From contig NZ_ML142863.1 in assembly GCF_004138495.1 (NCBI RefSeq), positions 82,060 through 88,927 on the forward strand: DNA of 6,868 bases, read 5' to 3'. Source of the stretch: Phytoactinopolyspora endophytica. Lineage in GTDB: Bacteria; Actinomycetota; Actinomycetes; Jiangellales; Jiangellaceae. Positions within the stretch are counted from its first letter, which is position 1; each line of letters opens with the position of its first letter. The notes below the pieces were generated by a model that was given only the letters and a program-made list of their open reading frames with translations, searched no databases and was not told the DNA's origin. Shown here one piece after another: positions 6,301 to 6,868 of this stretch. Made by a program: the position numbers and the translations under genes.

Positions 6301-6868
6301 ACGCGGTCTCGTCGGCGACCTCCTGTTCCAGATTCGCCCTGGCCTGTACCAGGTCGTCCGCGAGCAGGCGCAGCCGCGCATCGCGAAGATCCGACTGGAT
6401 GGTGGCGGCCCGGCGGGCGAGCTCCGCTTGTTTCCCGAGTGGGCCGAGCTGGCGACGTAGCTCAGCGGTGAGGTCCTGCAAGCGGGTCAGATTGCCCTGC
6501 ATCGCCTCAAGCTTGCGCAGGGCTTTCTCCTTGCGCTTGCGGTGCTTGAGGACCCCGGCCGCCTCCTCGATGAAGCCCCGCCGTCCCTCAGGGGTGGCGC
6601 CCAGAATCGAGTCGAGCTGTCCCTGCCCGACGATCACGTGCATCTCCCGGCCGATGCCGGAGTCCGACAGCAGTTCCTGAACGTCGAGCAGGCGGCAGCT
6701 CTGACCGTTGATCGAATACTCCGACCCGCCGTTGCGGAACATGGTCCGCGAGATGGTCACCTCGGAGTACTCGATCGGAAGTGCGCCATCGGCGTTGTCG
6801 ATGGTCAGCACGACCTCCGCCCGCCCGAGCGCCGGACGTCCAGAGGTGCCGGCGAAGATGACGTCCTC
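3350..6868 (-). CDS. smc: Chromosome segregation protein Smc, N-terminal ~60 residues beyond window
   Basis: Smc is the ATPase core of the bacterial condensin (Smc-ScpA-ScpB), which compacts and separates newly replicated chromosomes. The visible 1172 residues begin at EDVIFAGTSGRPALGRAEV, directly after the missing Walker A part of the N-terminal head. Next come the Q-loop region GQGQLDSILGATPEGRRGF and a long coiled coil rich in Ala, Glu and Arg. The hinge is near visible residues 448-595 (GVLGSVAALL to GGDLLSSGRAFGGSS). After the second coil are the conserved GKVNPLALEEFAALEERH, the ABC signature LSLLSGGERS (LSGGE at 1077-1081), Walker B FYILDEVEAALDD with D1105 and E1106, and the switch region LLVITHQKRTMEIAD. 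It ends RIRESEPA with TGA at 3352-3350. All visible ATPase motifs are intact and there is no frameshift. With about 61 missing residues, the total of about 1233 is slightly above the usual length. Part of the excess is a disordered insertion around 4030-4205. Any RBS and promoter lie outside the window. Confidence 0.98.
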   Translation of the reverse strand, partial: EDVIFAGTSGRPALGRAEVVLTIDNADGALPIEYSEVTISRTMFRNGGSEYSINGQSCRLLDVQELLSDSGIGREMHVIVGQGQLDSILGATPEGRRGFIEEAAGVLKHRKRKEKALRKLEAMQGNLTRLQDLTAELRRQLGPLGKQAELARRAATIQSDLRDARLRLLADDLVQARANLEQEVADETALKARQAELTQALEQARAVEARLEAEIKEAAPVLARAQDAWYQLSGLRERVRGTASLAAERARHLVTTDDAPPTGRDPDQLEEEAAAVREQEVELAELVEHARDALDTAIAERGEAEDAAGAEEKRLAGLMRAAADRREGLARLSGQVEGLRRQAAATESELTRLTEARVEALNRAAQAEHEYTSLETTIAGLSVGEEGLDAEHERAATELATAEQALAALQDQEHAAERERATLAARKEALEMGLTRKDGAAALLAASDRLSGVLGSVAALLTVEPGWEATAATALGSVSDAVAVESVDGAVSALRMLHDEDLGRAGFLVGGAPDDDPSSWMPLPAGMRYVAEVVTAPAELRPALTSLLHGMVAVEDLASARALVAEYPELCAVTKGGDLLSSGRAFGGSSKAPSLLEVQAAVDEAADQLAEASARAERLGRELTAARQRRDEAAAAESAALSKLHESDAELSAVAEQLGRLGEASRTAHQEAERLQAAVAEAEEARDRDLEALAALEERLEAAEDTTDDDAEPSTADRDRLAELVREAHRRETEARLSLRTSEERARALAGRAEGLERAAREERKNREKAAALARKRARQAEIAQVVARGAEILLGHVEQSLHSADAQRSAAEQARSERDAALATERERTRTVATELEEVTSTVHRDELARAEHRMRVEALETKALEELGVDPDVLVDEYGPHLMVPVLTAPAAARGTGKQDVATTSSEDGQGDSRERGAAGPEGVTQPESGKRGDGASSDAVEEPQQHVPYVRDEQEKRLRRAERELNKLGKVNPLALEEFAALEERHSFLAEQLEDLKRTRKDLLDIVKEVDDRVQEVFTSAFEDTAREFDHVFSRLFPGGEGRLVLTEPDDMLTTGIDVEARPPGKKVKRLSLLSGGERSLVAVAFLVALFKARPSPFYILDEVEAALDDTNLGRLLGLYEELRERSQLLVITHQKRTMEIADALYGVSMRGDGVTAVISQRIRESEPA

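Noticed and set aside
3585..6680. Several long plus-strand frames antisense to smc (up to 361 residues)
   Set aside because: They are compositional shadows of the high-GC coiled-coil coding strand; Smc motifs are continuous on the minus strand.

Overview
This window comes from a high-GC actinobacterium (Actinomycetota). Codon third positions are overwhelmingly G or C, both genes have typical actinobacterial domain architecture and motifs, and almost every antisense frame is open by compositional shadow. The genus cannot be read from the sequence. A large SARP/AfsR-type regulator points towards a filamentous, secondary-metabolite-rich lineage, but that is inference.

Layout: both genes lie on the minus strand, so transcription runs from high to low coordinates. 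From 6868 down to 3350 is smc, the chromosome-condensation ATPase. Only its first roughly 60 residues, including the Walker A loop, lie outside the window. From 3349 to 2802 is a 548-base intergenic stretch. From 2801 to 1 is a large BTAD/NB-ARC transcriptional regulator of the SARP (AfsR-like) family. It is uninterrupted for 933 codons and runs off the left edge without a stop.

The intergenic stretch is the least ordinary part. Starting 68 bases after the smc stop there is a 111-base imperfect inverted repeat (3172-3282). As smc-sense RNA it can fold into one long hairpin of about 41 pairs. The three imperfect pairs that are G-U in that RNA become A-C mismatches in the opposite strand. A 17-base direct repeat (16/17) begins at the smc stop codon and recurs 47 bases later, and its core reappears in the hairpin loop. 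Nearer the regulator are a candidate -10 hexamer and a 7-base direct repeat at an 11-base period, the spacing SARP proteins favour.

The two genes have no evident functional connection: Smc is housekeeping, the regulator is accessory. The regulator carries two unusual low-complexity insertions, one inside its DNA-binding domain and one inside its NB-ARC domain. Smc also has a roughly 60-residue disordered insertion in its second coiled-coil arm. I did not find a defence system, CRISPR array, tRNA or rRNA, or a recognisable transposase gene.
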